A stretch of 64,000 nt of DNA from Otatea glauca (GCA_036346275.1 CM070725.1:14188216-14252215), one strand, 5' to 3'. Counted from the stretch's first letter, positions 23,158 to 34,674 are shown. The notes: generated from the letters alone by a model not told the origin. Numbers and translations are program-made.

Positions 23158-23312
23158 ATGGAGCTCTACGAGCTTGGCGGCATGGGTCTCCGCATCAGCG
23201 CCATCGAACTCGGCACCTCCCTGCTCGACCATGTCTTCAGCAATGTCCCCCCACACCGTCATTTGCCACACCCTCGGCTTAAGCATCAACTTCGTCAACA
23301 CATCCGAACGAC
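23158..23312 (+). pseudogene. LGALDH: L-galactose dehydrogenase exon-1 fragment
   Basis: The frame at 23,158 starts MELYELGGMGLRISA and runs on to LLDHVFSNVP. This matches in spacing and key residues the N-terminus of plant L-galactose dehydrogenase (MEL-ELG-TGLR-SA...HVF--VP), an aldo-keto reductase of the ascorbate pathway. The next conserved part continues in another frame (23,270-23,312, TLGLSINFVNTS), where the enzyme has a DLGINFFDTSP segment with the cofactor-binding Asp; here that Asp is Asn. So it is a short, frameshifted piece of a ~320-residue enzyme. The rest is missing. It may be a captured or relocated gene fragment. Confidence 0.6.
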
Positions 23313-23320
23313 CGCCCCCA

Positions 23321-23339
23321 CTCTCTCTCTCTCTCAGCC
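23321..23339. repeat. Short CT microsatellite
   Basis: A run of about eight CT units follows the L-galactose dehydrogenase-like fragment. Confidence 0.8.
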
Positions 23340-23672
23340 ACGATGGTGGTGAGATCTGGGCCGGCGTCTGAAACAACCGCGATTTTATTAACTCAAATAG
23401 AGTCATTAACATAATTTGATAATAATTAAAATGGAATTAAGCAACAAAGATTAAATGCATATATTAATTATTACAAATTTGTACAACGGAATAAATTACA
23501 TTACACAATAATTTAATTACAAATTAAAATACAAATTACATGAATAATTAATTACATCGCAAAAATAAAGATTTACAAGATTCCTAACAAAACTACTTTT
23601 GTGGTGATTATCTTCGGTAGCCCTGCATGTCAGTAAAATCACTTACATAAATAAAAGTAACGAATTAATATA
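23340..23672. other. AT-rich stretch, nothing recognised
   Basis: Strongly AT-rich DNA between the gene fragment and the CACTA element end at 23,673. No ORF or transposon terminus is supported. Confidence 0.4.
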
Positions 23673-23695
23673 CACTAGTACAGAACACAACATCA

Positions 23696-23935
23696 CAGAC
23701 GGTTCAAAATTGACATAACAAACGATTTAGTTAACCATCAGTAACAAAATGTTAGTGATAAAAGGGCACATCATAGACGGTTCTAAACTGGAATCGTCTG
23801 TGATGATACAAACATTACTGTATCATCACAGACGGTTCTAAAGTGGAACCGTCTGTGATGTAACATACGTCAAAGATGGTTTCAAAGTGGAATCGTGTGA
23901 TGTCTGTTACATCACAGACGGTTGTCTCCCTACAG
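23696..23935. repeat. Subterminal inverted repeats of CACTA J
   Basis: CATCACAGACGGTTC and its reverse complement occur in pairs about 7 bp apart, for instance 23,824-23,860, where TAAAGTG is the loop of a 15-bp stem, and a similar pair at 23,767-23,803 with mismatches. Such motifs are the binding sites for CACTA transposase in characterised elements. The binding role here is inferred. Confidence 0.75.
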
Positions 23936-24209
23936 TTTACACTTTTCTATTTACTGGCTAACCTCAGGAAATGGCTATGTCCTCTGAAACAAAACAGATT
24001 ACAAAATTTACATCATAAGCATATTATTATGACATATGTTTTAGAAATGAACTCAGATTACATATTACACACTACGTATAACGCATCCATTTCAGAAATC
24101 AACTCAGATATATTAACCAATTGAATCTATAACTACAACTCACATTCACAGCACAAGGTTCACAAATTAAATGAAGTGGTAACTAAGAAATTCACAACTC
24201 ATCAGGTCA

Positions 24210-24957
24210 GGCTGAGTAGCACTCGCCTTTTGGATTTATGACCTCACGCATCAAGAAGGCATAGAGTTGTCATCGAATTCATAGCAGATCAGTCTGTTCC
24301 AACGCAGATTCAACGTATTTCCAAGCCTATCGATGGGAAGAGTAAAGTCTTGCATGTATATAAATTGATAAGTGGGAACAATTATTGCAAGATTGTCAAA
24401 CCTCCATGACATTGGTCTTTTTTGCACTAATGAGGATTTGCATGTTGTGGCAAATATATAATCCACATTGGTTAGTGGCCTTTGGCTGCTGGTGGCACTA
24501 CCAAAATATAATTGGTTAGTTCTGTAGGTATTATTATGGAGTGTGAAGGATTATTGCGTACTAGCAGATACCGAAAACTTATGAACGTGCTTCAGCTCTG
24601 ACGAGTCCTTGTGTGGCCCTCCACAAGCTCTGTAGACATTGAACGACGTCTCCAGTAATTTTGTGATAGGCGTCAAGTCGTGGGTGCCACCTTTTTGGAA
24701 TCAAGGTAAATTACTCAGTTCTATCTTGGTATAATTACAAGTAGAACCTAGTGAAACATACACAGGTATGTTGCCATGGTCATTCAACCTAACTTCGAGC
24801 TGCGTGTAAAGTACAAATCATCAAGTATAGTAACTAGTGAAGCCCTTACCCGGGGTTGTGGGGTAAAAGTATGAAATTTGTTTCCTGTTGAGCCAACAAT
24901 GTGTTTTCCACGCACTCCTGGACAACTTGTAAATTTTTGTCCATGGTTTGCTGACAC
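24210..24957 (-). pseudogene. C-terminal exons of CACTA J Ulp1-like gene
   Basis: On the minus strand a segment reading LYAFLMREVINPKGECY lies at about 24,269-24,219, just before the end of the gene. It matches the conserved C-terminus of Ulp1-like proteases encoded by grass CACTA elements (..FLM-EVINPKGE-). A further exon-like piece ending ETNFILLPHNPG followed by GTAAGG lies near 24,860. The frames around these pieces are interrupted. The family is related to SUMO-specific cysteine proteases; its role in transposition is not established. Confidence 0.5.
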
Positions 24958-24962
24958 CATGT

Positions 24963-26237
24963 TGTTAGTGTTATGCCCTTGAGGCAATCATTTAGATGAT
25001 TGTAACATGACTATGTTTATGAATAATAATATGATTATTGGTCCAATGAATGTATATCATTGTATTGATCAACAAGTATGTGACTTGCTTATGAAGCTCT
25101 TTACTTATTGATGTAATTCGATAAATATCTTTGATCGGATAACATCGTATAGGACAACGATGAATAGATCAGCACATGTAGTGATCGATGATCATGCTTC
25201 ATAGATCATGGGATATGGAGATATCATCTATACATTGTGGACGCATGTTGAAGAACATGGGTTAGATAGACCCGCCATGGGACACTGCGAGAATGTTTCA
25301 TTCTTATGTGTCATCAGTGTACCTCATACATAGTAGATGTATGATCTTTAGACCTGAGATTGTCATATTCCCTACATGTGTAATAGTTTTCCTTGGGGCT
25401 ATCAAACACTACTTCCTAACCGGATAGTTATAAAGGTAGCTTTCATTGTTTACTATGAAACGTGTAGAGGGAAGTGAGCAGTCAAGATGGAATTTGCCAC
25501 TCCAATAAAATGGAGATATATGACAAGGCCACTCGTGTGATATGATTAAGGAAGTGCATGGCCATGCCGTGATTGAGGAGTCAATCACAACTTATTAATA
25601 TATCACGGATACGAGAGACGGATTGAATCATCAAAGGATGACATGCTTCTCGCCTTGAGTTCAATCTTCATATACTTGGCAAAGGGATTATTACATGAGT
25701 ACTTTTGATAGGTTCTGTCCGATTTGATCATAGTATGTTTGGGAGTTGGCATACTTTGCAAGGAGCCGCTACCAACTATTGGATTGAAAAGGAGTTTTCC
25801 AAATCCATGTCCAAACGTACGTGAACCTGCAGGGTCACACACTTAATGGGCTAGGACGCATTAATTTGGATTGGATCCGTAATTAATGGACCTCGTGGGC
25901 TTAGCACGCTGATGGGCTCTGGTTTAGGGTTTCATCTTGTGGCTATATAAGGAGGGGAGGAGGGTGGACACAGGGTGTGCTTTCCCACGGTTTAGAAGTG
26001 ATTCACTCGAAACCCTAGCCTCCTTCTTTCGCTGCCCCTGCCAAGCGACTAGGTGCTTGAACACCGACGCACGGCGCCCATCCTCGGACGTGTGGACTCA
26101 TCGGTGACGCTTCGCGGATCAGCGGCGTGGGAGGACGATCCACGACGAGGCGAGGACGATCCACTCCATCGACGCTACGACTGCGGCGTGGACGACCTCT
26201 ATATCGACGTGCGAAGGATTCTGCAACTGCGCGTCTA
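24963..26237 (+). repeat. 5' LTR of element B
   Basis: About 1,275 bp. It matches the 3' LTR (40,094-41,283) and the LTR of copy F (51,667-52,924). It keeps an ~85-bp segment around 25,290-25,370 that the 3' LTR has lost. The end at 26,237 is set by homology with the 3' LTR end at 41,283. Confidence 0.85.
25945..25956 (+). promoter_or_regulatory. TATA box in 5' LTR of B
   Basis: GGCTATATAAGGAGG lies about 290 bp before the LTR end. The same box is present in the 3' LTR (near 40,990) and in F (near 52,632), as expected for the LTR promoter. Confidence 0.65.
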
Positions 26238-26332
26238 GTGGTAATCTAATCTTTGATCCCCTTCTTGCGAGTAGCTTTCTGGTTATGCGGTAGATTTTTT
26301 TTGTGCTAGTGTAGCATACCGCGTTTCTCTTC

Positions 26333-26345
26333 AGTGGTGTCAGAG
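26333..26345 (+). other. Initiator-tRNA-type primer-binding motif, offset from the LTR
   Basis: TGGTGTCAGAGCC differs at one position from TGGTATCAGAGCC, the usual complement of plant initiator methionine tRNA used by copia elements. It lies about 95 bp downstream of the LTR boundary implied by the target duplication, which is unusual. Confidence 0.5.
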
Positions 26346-26479
26346 CCATCTCGTATAGATTTGTGATCTGGATGTTGCACATATGATGTGTGAGGTTAGT
26401 AGATTGGATCTATTACATGTTCAGCCGGTTCATGTGATGAATTGGTGACGGCAGCCATCGATGAGATCGATCGGTTTAG

Positions 26480-26820
26480 TGTTTGAGGAAAGTGCAAACC
26501 GACTCAATCTTGATTTGGGTGAGTCCGTTCATGGTACGACGTTACCCTTACCGGTCGGGTTACCGCCATCAGGGTTTCTAAAACGTATCCATATGGGACT
26601 AAGCCAATCAGATTGAGTTGGATTGGGTCAATCTAGTTGATCTATGGTAAGCGCAAACCGATTCAATATTGATTTGGGTGAGTCCGTTCATGGTACGACG
26701 TTGCCCTTACCGGTCGGGTTACCGCCATCAGGGTTTTTAAAACGTATCCATATGGGACCAAGCCAATCAGATTAGATCGGATTGGGTCAATTTGGTTGAT
26801 CCGTGAAAATTTTGAGGGTG
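26480..26820 (+). repeat. Tandem duplication in the leader of B
   Basis: Two units of about 159 bp start near 26,494 and 26,653 with GCAAACCGA(C/T)TCAAT and run through GTGAGTCCGTTCATGG and GGTTACCGCCATCAGGG to CAAGCCAATCAGATT. The same duplication is present in copy F (53,175-53,440). Confidence 0.85.
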
Positions 26821-27951
26821 TTTTCCTTTAAGAGAAGACATGCCCCTCGAACCCCGCCCGCTGACTGGCCAGCGGGACCGCCGCCAGGGGCGCTGTCCCT
26901 CGGACCCCAAAGTCGTAGGGTTGCTTTTGTTTAACTCGTTTTTGCAGGGAATTATGTGAAATAGTATGGTCTATGTGTATGTGATGCATGTAATTTCCAC
27001 ATGGCTCATGTGCGTGTCAAGCCATAAGGCTATTTAAATTGTATAACGATCTCATGGTCGACTTGTGATGCTTCAAACCCTCATGTAAAATTCATTATCA
27101 AAAGTTGTAAGGCGTTGCATCCATAATGATGAAGACGATGGTATCAAGCAAGGTGGCTAGATGAGCAAATCAAACAAGGTGGAAAGGTGAACAAACAAGC
27201 ATGATGATGGAGATCTTAATGCTAAGGGCCATGCTATTTCACAGCTTATTTTGATTTTCTGTGGATGTGTGTTTAATCCTTGCTATTTTCTTTATGCTCA
27301 TTTCATGTGATGCCATGTTCATAGTAGTCTTTGTTGATCACTATAGTTAAAATTTTTAAATCATATTGTCCATCCAATTATTGCACCTATCAAGAATTTA
27401 GATCGCTATTGATATGACTGCCAAAGTAGTATATCATTGGCTATCTCAATAGATGATAGGGATGTGTTGGACACATCATGCATAACAATGGTAGATTTAA
27501 TCAAGCTATCAAAACGGTTTTGAGTTTGAAGACATAAGTGGTTGGGATTTGATTTCAGTAATGAAGGAACCTATACAAGACAATTGGTGTCTAAGAAAAC
27601 ACACATGAGGCAGGTTTCTTAATTGTCACCCGAATACGGGAAGTGCTCCCTCCCTCATGTGAGCCCTTGAGGCAGGTTGACCTGGCCATGAGTCAAGTTG
27701 ATGGAGGCATTCATTACTTGTTTTTATACTCAACAAACAAGAGTTACATATGATGTAATTAGCAAAGGTGTTGCTTACCTATGTCATTAAATTTCTAGCA
27801 GTGATGCCAAAGCTCACTAGTGTTTAATGAATATAGATCTTGAATACTCACTATGTGTCTATAAAATAGGAGTGTCTTTTATTAAAATCTTTAATAAAAG
27901 TTTTACATAAACATAGTACTTAGAATCTTTGCATGTTTTTGTTGTAGTTCA
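26821..27951 (+). other. Untranslated leader of element B
   Basis: This is long leader sequence between the duplication and gag, with no real ORF. A GC-rich island lies at about 26,850-26,930. F has a colinear leader. Confidence 0.6.
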
Positions 27952-28337
27952 ATAGCACCTTCTCCTACTCCTGCTACACCTAGTTTTGCTTTGAGATTGG
28001 TTTTGGAAAGGGAAAAACTAAATGGAACTAATTTTGTTGATTGGTATCGCAACCTGATAATTGTTCTCAAGCATGAAAAGGAAGACTATGTTCTAGAGAA
28101 TCCAATTCCTGATGAACCAGCCGAAAATACTCCTCACAATTTGAAGGTTGAATACGAAAAACATGTTAATGCTTCTGTAGAGGTCAGCTGTCTCATGCTT
28201 GTCACCATGGACTCTGAGCTCCAAAAGCAATATGAGGACCAGGATGCTTACAATATGATTGTGGGCTTGAAGGGCATGTTTGGGAATCAAGCAAGAGCTG
28301 AGAGGTATGGTATCTCAAAGCTTTTATTTGCTTGTAA
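27952..28337 (+). pseudogene. Element B gag, N-terminal part
   Basis: The frame beginning at 27,952 has ATA where copy F has ATG (54,485), so the start codon seems lost. It continues as APSPTPATPSFALRLVLERE, then KLNGTNFVDWYRNL, the conserved copia gag start, and an acidic helical segment to SKLLFACK. At that point an insertion breaks the gene. Copia gag forms the particle shell. Confidence 0.8.
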
Positions 28338-29889
28338 GTCGGTCAAGGCAGTCCGGCCACAAGATGATTGTGATTGATCAAGATGATTGGTTACATTGGG
28401 AGATTGAAAACTTGAGTAAGTTTGGGATAGTGGCACATTAAGGGGGTGTGAAGGCGTCAGGTCAGCTCTCATGTGCCCATATTTATATAAGTGCAAATAT
28501 ATATTTTCAAAATCAAGCCATTTAGCCAAAAGTCAAAATTTTGTATACCATTAGTATTCTTGTGAAAACTAGTTGCAAAATGTATACAAATATATTTGAA
28601 ACGTTTTCAAAGGTTTTGGCTTCACAAAATCTATTTTGAAAAGAAAATGAGTTTCATGATCAAAATCTAGATAGTAGTATCTTGTTTTGGATTTAAACTT
28701 ATAATTTTCATAGAATTAAATGTAAAATGAATTTGAAAGTAATTCCAAAACAAAAATCCTAGAGTCGGTCAAGGCCCCACCACCTCATGTGATCAAGATG
28801 ATGACCCATAATTGTCATACTATTGCACTTAGTGAGTTTCTCCGCTTGGACCGGATCTTGTGTAGTATCTTGGTTCAAAATGGTATCTTAGACTCATACA
28901 CAAAATTCAAATCTCAATATCTCATCTTATTCTTCATTTGAATCTTGTGTTGAAATATTTGGCTTTGTTTTACAAATAGCTATTTCAAAAGGACCATTTT
29001 GGTCAAAAGTCAAATCTTATGTTTAAAAGGCCCAAATTTGTGAAAAGCTTTGTAAAAGTATTCTAATATGTATTTCAAATGTTTTACAAGCTTTCAAAAT
29101 GAAAATTCTATATTGAAATCAATTTTGGCTAAAAGTTTTTGGTTTGAACTAAAATAGCTTATTCAAGCATTTTGCTCAAATCTTAGCATTCAAGTTGGAT
29201 TTCATTATAAATGTTGGCTAGAAACCATCTTGATAATCAATTCTAAGCCATGGAAATTGAAATTGCATGAAATCCAAATTGAGTTGTATTTTAAGGCTTT
29301 TTATGAAAAACTATTTCCTATTTAACTTGCTTCAAAAAGGGTTAAAAGCAAAATATTTGTTTGAAATGCAAAATCTTATGAAAATAGTCTTCTAAAATGT
29401 TTTCAAATGTATTTCAAATGTTTTCAAGTATCTAACCCTTGGCTAGAAGCTAAAAGTCAAACTTTGGCCTAAAAAGGATCTTTGTGATCTTGCTTTTGCA
29501 TTTAACTTCAAATTTTTCTAAAGCAAAATCATTGGGAGATTGAAAACTGGTCAATACAAAACTCATAGGGTTGGTCATTTTAAGCATTTCTTTAGTTCAA
29601 AGTTTTTCCAAACGACCAACCGTTCAAAAGTTATAGCCATTTGAATTTGGCCAAAATCATCCAATTGACCCAAAATGACCCGTTGTTGCATTTTGTGGAT
29701 TTCGCTATTTGAATTGGATTTATTTGCATATCTTGGATTGAAATAGTATTTCTAACTCATACAAAGCTATGAAAGTTCAAATCTCCATAAATTTCAATCC
29801 ATCAAGATGATTGGTTACATTGGAATGGATTTGATTATGCAAATAGGCTTATAAACATCTCTCTAAATCATATCAAGGCACCTCACCTC
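28338..29889 (+). other. Patchwork insertion within gag of B
   Basis: About 1.55 kb of AT-rich sequence without ORFs splits gag. It contains at least four partial copies of the gag segment that follows the break (GATCAAGATGATTGGTTACA), near 28,374, 28,786, 29,526 and 29,800, and two copies of GTCGGTCAAGGC (28,338 and 28,764). This suggests repeated duplication or filler DNA rather than one simple insertion. Confidence 0.6.
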
Positions 29890-30330
29890 ATGTGATCAAG
29901 ATGATTGGTTACATTGGGAGAGATTGGAAAACTTGAGTTTCCCCTTAGCCTCGGTTTGGCCACGGATGTTATTCTCCAGTCTCTGCCACAGAGTTTTGAG
30001 CCATTCATTACGAATTTTCATATGAATAGCATGGAGAAGAGCCTAACCGAGCTACATGGGATGCTCAAGGCTGCCGAGGAAAGCATTAAGAAAAAACCCA
30101 ATCATGTGATGATGGTTCAGAAAACAACTGCTTTCAAAAAGAGGAAGGCTAAGGCTGGGGGAATGGGAAAGAGCAATGGCAAGGGCAAGGGCAAGGCTCA
30201 AGATGAGATCGCAAGAATCAAAACTAAGCTTCAGAAGCTTAAAGTTGGCCCTCAACCTGATACCCAATGCTTCTATTGCAAGAAATCGTGACATTGGAAA
30301 CGAAATCTGAAAAGTACTGGCAGATAAGAA
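29890..30330 (+). pseudogene. Element B gag, C-terminal part
   Basis: Gag resumes with HVIKMIGYIG and LATDVILQSLPQSFEPFI, then a Lys/Gly-rich segment and the zinc knuckle CFYCKKS. The knuckle is broken: the Gly codon after KKS has become TGA and the last Cys position reads as Leu. Nucleic-acid binding by this gag would be lost. Confidence 0.8.
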
Positions 30331-30340
30331 GAATGGAAAT

Positions 30341-31487
30341 GTGGTTTCCACTTCAGGTATTAATGTTATAGAAATTAATCTTGCTACTGCTTCACTCAGC
30401 TCATGGGTATATGATACCGGTTCGGTTGCTCACATTTGCAATTCGATGCAGGGGCCGATAAAGAGTAGAGACTTGGCAAAAGGAGAAGTGGATCTTCGCG
30501 TGGGGAATAAAGGAAGAGTTGCTGGTCTTACCGTTGGCACATACCCATTGCATTTGCCTTCAGGATTAGTTTTAGAACTCAATAATTGTTATTTTGTTCC
30601 ATCTTTGAGTAGAAACATTATTTCATCGTCTTGTTTGGAACATGAAGGTTATGATTTCAGAATAAAGAACTTTGTTTGTTCAATATTTTTGAATGATATG
30701 TATTATGGTCGTTGCCGCATGGTGGGTTGTACGTTCTTGAACTCGAAGAGAAACCTGTCTATAACATTAATGTAAAAAGGCATCGGCCTAATGATTTAAA
30801 CCCTACCTTTTTATGGCATTGTCGCTTAGGTCATATAAATGAGAAGCGCATGAAGAAGCTCCATGGTGATGGACTTCTAACCTCATTTGATTTTGAATCA
30901 TTTGAAACATGTGAATCTTGTTTACCTAGCAAGATGACAAAAGCCCATTTCACAGGTTTTAGTGAGAGAGCGAGTGAGTTATTGGCCCTAGTACATACAG
31001 ATGTATGTGGACCATTGAGCTCGACTGCTAGGGGTGGGTTTCAGTACTTAGTAGATATGGATATATCTATTTAATGAGGCATAAATCAGAAACTTTTGAA
31101 AGGTTCAAAGAGTTTCAAAATGAAGTACAAAATCAACTTGGCAAATCAATAAAACACTTACGATCAGATCGTGGTGGCGAATACTTGAGCCAAGAGTTTG
31201 GTGATCATCTAAAGCAACGTGGAATCGTTCCGCAACTTATTCCGCCAGGAAAGCCTCAATGGAATGGCGTGTCTGAACGACGAAACCGAACTTTATTAGA
31301 TATGGTTCGGTCAATGATGAGCCAAACAGATCTGAAGTTATCCTTCTGGGGTTTCGCTCTAGAGATAGCTGCGTTCACTTTGAATAGGGTCCCATCAAAA
31401 TCCGTTGAGAAGACGCCATATGAGATATGGACCGGAGAAGTCCCATGTTGTCATTTCTCAAGATATGGGGATTTGAGGCTTATGTAA
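30341..31487 (+). pseudogene. Element B protease and integrase
   Basis: The aspartic protease active site is visible as WVYDTGSVAHICN near 30,395. The GAG-pre-integrase zinc-binding part (WHCRLGHIN, then CESCLPSKM) follows at about 30,810-30,935. The integrase core has the first Asp in HTDVCGP, the second in RSDRGGEY and the Glu in GVSERRNRTLLDM. A deletion near 31,050-31,080 removes part of the core between the first and second Asp and adds stops. A frameshift follows PYEIWTGEVP near 31,440. Confidence 0.85.
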
Positions 31488-31527
31488 AACGCTTTACAAT
31501 CGATAAACTCGCACCTAAATCGTAAAA

Positions 31528-32070
31528 ATGCTTTTTGTGGGGTATCCTAAAGAAACAAAAGGATATTACTTTTACAAAAGAAACGAGAACAAAGTTTTGT
31601 TGCTCAAATGGTGTCTTTTGGAGAAAGAGTTTCTTTCAAAAGAATTCAGTAGGAGTGATGTGTATCTTGATGAAGTTCGAGAATCACATGAATATGTTCA
31701 AGCTACCACTGAACCTTCACAAGATGTACAAAGTGTTGTACAACATGTGGAAGAGACTCCAGCCCCACGTAGGTCGGGGAGGCCACGTCATGTACCTATA
31801 AGATATGGGAATAACATATTATTATTGGACAATGATGAACCCACGACTTATGAAGAAGCAATGATGGACCCAAACTGCGAAAAATGGCTTGAAGCCATGA
31901 GATCCGAAATTCAATCCATGCATGACAATCAAGTTTGGAACTTGGTCGATTTTCCTGATAGTGTAAAAACCAATGAATGCAAATGGATTTTCAAGAAGAA
32001 GATAGACGTAGATGGAAATATTCAGATCTATAAGGCACGGTTGGTGGTAAAGGTTTTCCAACAAGTTCAA
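31528..32070 (+). pseudogene. Element B reverse transcriptase, first part
   Basis: The open frame includes the end of integrase (FVGYPKETKGYYFY), a linker with PRRSGRPRHVPIRYG, and the start of the copia reverse transcriptase (EPTTYEEAMMDPNCEKWLEA, KWIFKKKIDVDG, KARLVVKVFQQV). It stops where solo LTR C inserted. The same frame continues after C at 38,730. Confidence 0.9.
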
Positions 32071-32616
32071 TGTAACATCTCAAAATTTGAGTTTTGGACT
32101 GTTTGAATTCAAAAATAAACCATTTGCATGTTTCTTGAATTAACGCCAGCTTAATTTGATTTTTCTATTAATGAAAGGATTTAATTTGACTAAACTATTC
32201 ATCAAACTAAAGATTTTCAGTTTTAGTTGGGTTCATTGTGCTCTAAGGAATTTTTCTGTATTTTTGGGGATTTTTCTGAATTTATTTGATATTTATTTGA
32301 ATTTATTTTCTTTTAATTGAAGTTCTAGAATTTTTCTTAATCGGAAAATAATTTTAAATCTAAAAACCCTCTCAGGCCGAATCATCTCCGGCCCGCTCCG
32401 TTTCTCCCTACACGGCCCATCTCCGGCCCGCTCTGCGTCGGCCTGCTCCCTCGCGGCCCAACCAGCCCGCGCGCGCCACAGCCATCCGATGCGCGACGCG
32501 TGTGCGGCCGAGATTGCGCCATGTCGCCGCACTCCGCGAAACCCTAACCCTAGCGCCGGAGTCCCACCTCCGCACGCGCTGTCGTCTCGGAGTCCGTGCC
32601 ACGCACGCCTCCCTCG

Positions 32617-32627
32617 GCTATTTAAGC
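32617..32627 (+). promoter_or_regulatory. TATA-like box in solo LTR C
   Basis: GGCTATTTAAGCGCTG lies in the GC-rich middle of the LTR, where Del/Tekay-type LTRs have their promoter. The GC-rich ORFs around it on both strands show no known domain. Confidence 0.45.
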
Positions 32628-34674
32628 GCTGCCAACCCGCCTCCCGAGGTTCCCCTCGCGCCGCCATTTCTTTTGCCCTAGCTCGCCGCCGAGCCACCGC
32701 TGCCGCTCGCCGCGGCGAAGCTCGCCGTTGTTTCCGCTGCATGCGAGACCTTCCGCCGACGGATCTCCGCTGCCGGTCCTCCTCCGCCGCTGCTGGTTGC
32801 ACCACCGAGCTCGCCGCGATCGTCTTCTTTTCGTGATCCGTGCCACCTCGCGCTCGACCGGCGCTTAAACCGTCGTGGTGCCGCGTCGTCTTCCTCAGAG
32901 CCGAAGCTCGCGCCGCCGCCGCTATCCGCTTCGCTGGTTCGGCCGTCCGACGCTACCGACGCCTGAACGCGCCACGTCGCCGCTAGCGCGCCCTCGCTTT
33001 CTGCTGTCGGATCCGATCGTAGCCTCTTGATGCGCGACACGTGTCCGTCCGCGTCAGCCCTGCCGCCGCGTGTCGCCTCGTCAGCGTTGACGCCATCTGT
33101 GCACCGGGTGCACGGTGAACCGAGCCCGTGCCGTGGACCGAGTCCACCAAAAGCCAGATGACGTCAGCGTTGCGCCTTTTTCTCTGATTTAATTTTCGAG
33201 AAGCTCGTTCTCCCTCATACGAACTCCGATTGAGGCGATTCAAGTTTTTAAATTTTTCTAAAATCAAGATCTATCTTCCAGAGCCATTTATTTTCAGTTT
33301 TGAGCTTGTTTGTGTCTCTGTTTTGTATTTATTTGGTTTCTTCTCTTTCTTTTCCGGTAGACGCTAATTCCGATGGAGCAAACGAAGACTTCGAAGACCA
33401 AGACTCAGCACTAGATCAGCAAGGCAAGTCGTAACCTTTGATCATATTGATCCTATGTTTGCAAAAGTAATTTACGTTTATACAATTGCATGCTATTTTG
33501 TGTATCAATGCTTATTTAATGGGAGTAGATGTATACCTAGTTGACATTATGCCACCTTGATTAGTTGTATGCCGTGTATCCATTGTTAAACCTAGGTTGG
33601 TACATTACTAGTTGGACATAATCATTATACCAACATCGGGTTATCGTAGCTATGCTTAGACATGCTTAGATATATGTTGGGATTCATGTCACACATTGAA
33701 TAATGTTAATCTTGACTTAATGAGAGATTGAATCGTGGCCGTTAGCCACTGTTGTAAAATCTGTTGTACCATGGCGGGGTTGCCATTGGTCTTGGTTGAA
33801 CGAATTGTTTTCCCTCGCAAGTGATCGTGCAAAGAAAGGGGTGCTTTCTAGCACATTGGGATGTGGATGTCTTGCTCGAGACAACTTAAGGACTTAATCT
33901 TGTGCGCCATTGAACTGGGCCTAACCGTGCATACCACATGTCCGAATGGGATGCACCTAGCTGATTAATTTGCAATGTCTAGCCTTGAGTACTGCCAGTT
34001 GGTGGTGTGGGTTCCGGGATGGACGGGTAGATTCGTAAGGCGCAAGAGGGGGCCCTAAGGGGCAAAACCTTAGCGGGCAGTATCGAGTTTAGACAGTGCA
34101 TTGTAAAGGCTTTGTCATGATATCTCTGCGACACACCAAAGGAAGTGTGTTAGTAACGTTTGCACAAAGAGATGTTCATGTCTTGTGGGTAAAGTTGTAC
34201 AACCTCTGCAGAGTGTAAAACTATTCGAATAGCCCCGTCCGCGGTCATGGACAAGCCCGGGAATTTCACACAGGATATAGAGTGTTTCATAAAATGTGGA
34301 ATGTGGAATTGTTGGGATGTGAACGGGGAGTTCACTGTTGTTTTGTTGTCTATCATTGATCTATCAGTTATTTATTTATCTTTTCATAAATATGCTTTCA
34401 ATCTATTTATTGTATTTCAATTCAAGTTATTGCTTTCTGCCAAATGAACCATATAGCCATCCTTGTCAAGCCGTGCATGAATATATTGCATCAATTCCCT
34501 ACGGCTTGCTGAGTACTTTTTGTACTCACGGCTTTATGCCCTTGTTGATCAGTTGTTGAAGGAGATAATGAATGTCATGAGGAGGAATTCTATGAAGACT
34601 ACGTGGATTAGGAAGGCGTTCCCCAAACGATTTCCTGTGGCATGTCGAATGGCTCAAGTTATCTTTTCCGCTGC

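Noticed and set aside
24963..26331. 5' LTR of B ending at the TTCA before the tRNA-like motif
   Set aside because: It would require the 3' LTR to be truncated exactly at a CA followed by a chance copy of CATGT. Kept as an open alternative in the findings.
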